A stretch of 5,691 bases of DNA from Anaerolineae bacterium (GTDB lineage Bacteria; Chloroflexota; Anaerolineae; 4572-78; J111), in contig JAGRBY010000485.1 in assembly GCA_020433835.1 (NCBI GenBank), forward strand, positions 1 through 5,691, written 5' to 3'. A model generated the notes under the pieces. That model made no database searches, was not told the DNA's origin, and saw nothing but the letters and a program-made list of their open reading frames with translations. Of this stretch, positions 5,418-5,691 are shown in pieces. Positions within the stretch are counted from its first letter, which is position 1. Each line of letters opens with the position of its first letter. Made by a program: the position numbers and the translations under genes.

Positions 5418-5691
5418 ATGCCCCAAACAGAGCTGCTGGACGGTTCCACAGTTGAAACAGCGCCGCCGGAACTGCTTTTGGCCACCAAGCTTTACATTCC
5501 GCCGCCGCGAGCGGGTTCTGTGGCGCGGTTGCCTCTGCTGGCGCGGCTTGAGGCCGGACTGCGGCGCTGGCCGGGGGTTACGCTTATTTCTGCGCCGCCC
5601 GGCTCCGGTAAAACCACGCTGCTTAGCCAATGGATTCATCATTTGGCCGATGAAGGCGATGTGGCTCCCAAAGTGGGCTGGCTTTCCTTAG
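5418..5691 (+). CDS. MalT-like LuxR-family ATPase regulator, N-terminal fragment
   Basis: The first 91 residues of a gene cut by the window edge. It opens with PELLLATKLYIPPPRAGSVA (17-36), the usual lead-in of large MalT-type (STAND ATPase) transcription activators, followed by the P-loop APPGSGKTT (59-67, Walker A with Lys65). It stops in VGWLSL, the start of the next conserved strand (typically WLSLD). By family, the full protein should run to several hundred residues: an ATPase core, TPR-like repeats and a C-terminal LuxR helix-turn-helix. It would switch genes on in response to an inducer bound by the repeat domain. The inducer and targets are unknown. A weak Shine-Dalgarno (GAGAG, 5406-5410) precedes the ATG. 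This reading frame is very GC-rich: 45 of 60 bases at 5521-5580 are G or C, against 23 of 60 at 2881-2940. Confidence 0.85.
   Translation, partial: MPQTELLDGSTVETAPPELLLATKLYIPPPRAGSVARLPLLARLEAGLRRWPGVTLISAPPGSGKTTLLSQWIHHLADEGDVAPKVGWLSL

Noticed and set aside
5380..5691. A + strand reading frame starting at ATG 5380
   Set aside because: It gives a Cys/Arg/Trp-rich product typical of a wrong frame in GC-rich DNA. The frame starting at 5418 encodes a clear P-loop regulator over the same bases.

Overview
The window looks like accessory (defence-island type) DNA from a bacterium, most likely a member of the Chloroflexota (Anaerolineae-like). The phylum call is an inference. It rests on the MalT/LuxR-type ATPase regulator starting at the right edge, whose N-terminus (LLATKLYIPPPR, then a Walker A motif) is a style very common in that phylum. 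It also rests on the small-protein plus nucleotidyltransferase pair and on abundant short palindromic intergenic repeats of the AGAAACC(A/G)GG type. All credible genes lie on the + strand.

Layout: (1) 22-1311, a complete alpha/beta-hydrolase (lipase-like) with a strong Shine-Dalgarno sequence. (2) 1312-2080, about 770 bases without a gene but full of structure: a weak terminator-like hairpin just after the hydrolase; a roughly 121-bp tandem repeat (two full units and a broken third) carrying inverted AGAAACCAGGTTTTT arms; a CCGGG hairpin with an adjacent small palindrome; and a MITE-like inverted-repeat element bounded by a perfect 9-bp direct repeat. The region ends in a good sigma70-type promoter. 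(3) 2081-4444, a two-gene restriction-modification system: a candidate PD-(D/E)xK restriction endonuclease, followed 3 bases later by a DNA cytosine-5 methyltransferase whose conserved motifs are circularly permuted (IX and X come before I to VIII). (4) 4495-5350, two overlapping genes, a small helical protein and a minimal nucleotidyltransferase-fold protein, organised like a toxin-antitoxin pair. (5) 5418 to the edge, the start of a GC-rich MalT-like regulator with its own promoter.

How the genes fit together: the endonuclease would cut unmodified incoming DNA and the methyltransferase would protect host sites. No C (controller) protein gene is visible. The endonuclease start has no recognisable Shine-Dalgarno while the methyltransferase start has one, which would bias synthesis towards protection. 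No terminator is apparent between the methyltransferase and the small-protein/nucleotidyltransferase pair, so all four may be read from the promoter at 2028-2056. The R-M and NTase block is visibly AT-richer than the regulator that follows, fitting acquisition by transfer. The most notable item is the circularly permuted methyltransferase, a rare architecture known from M.BssHII.
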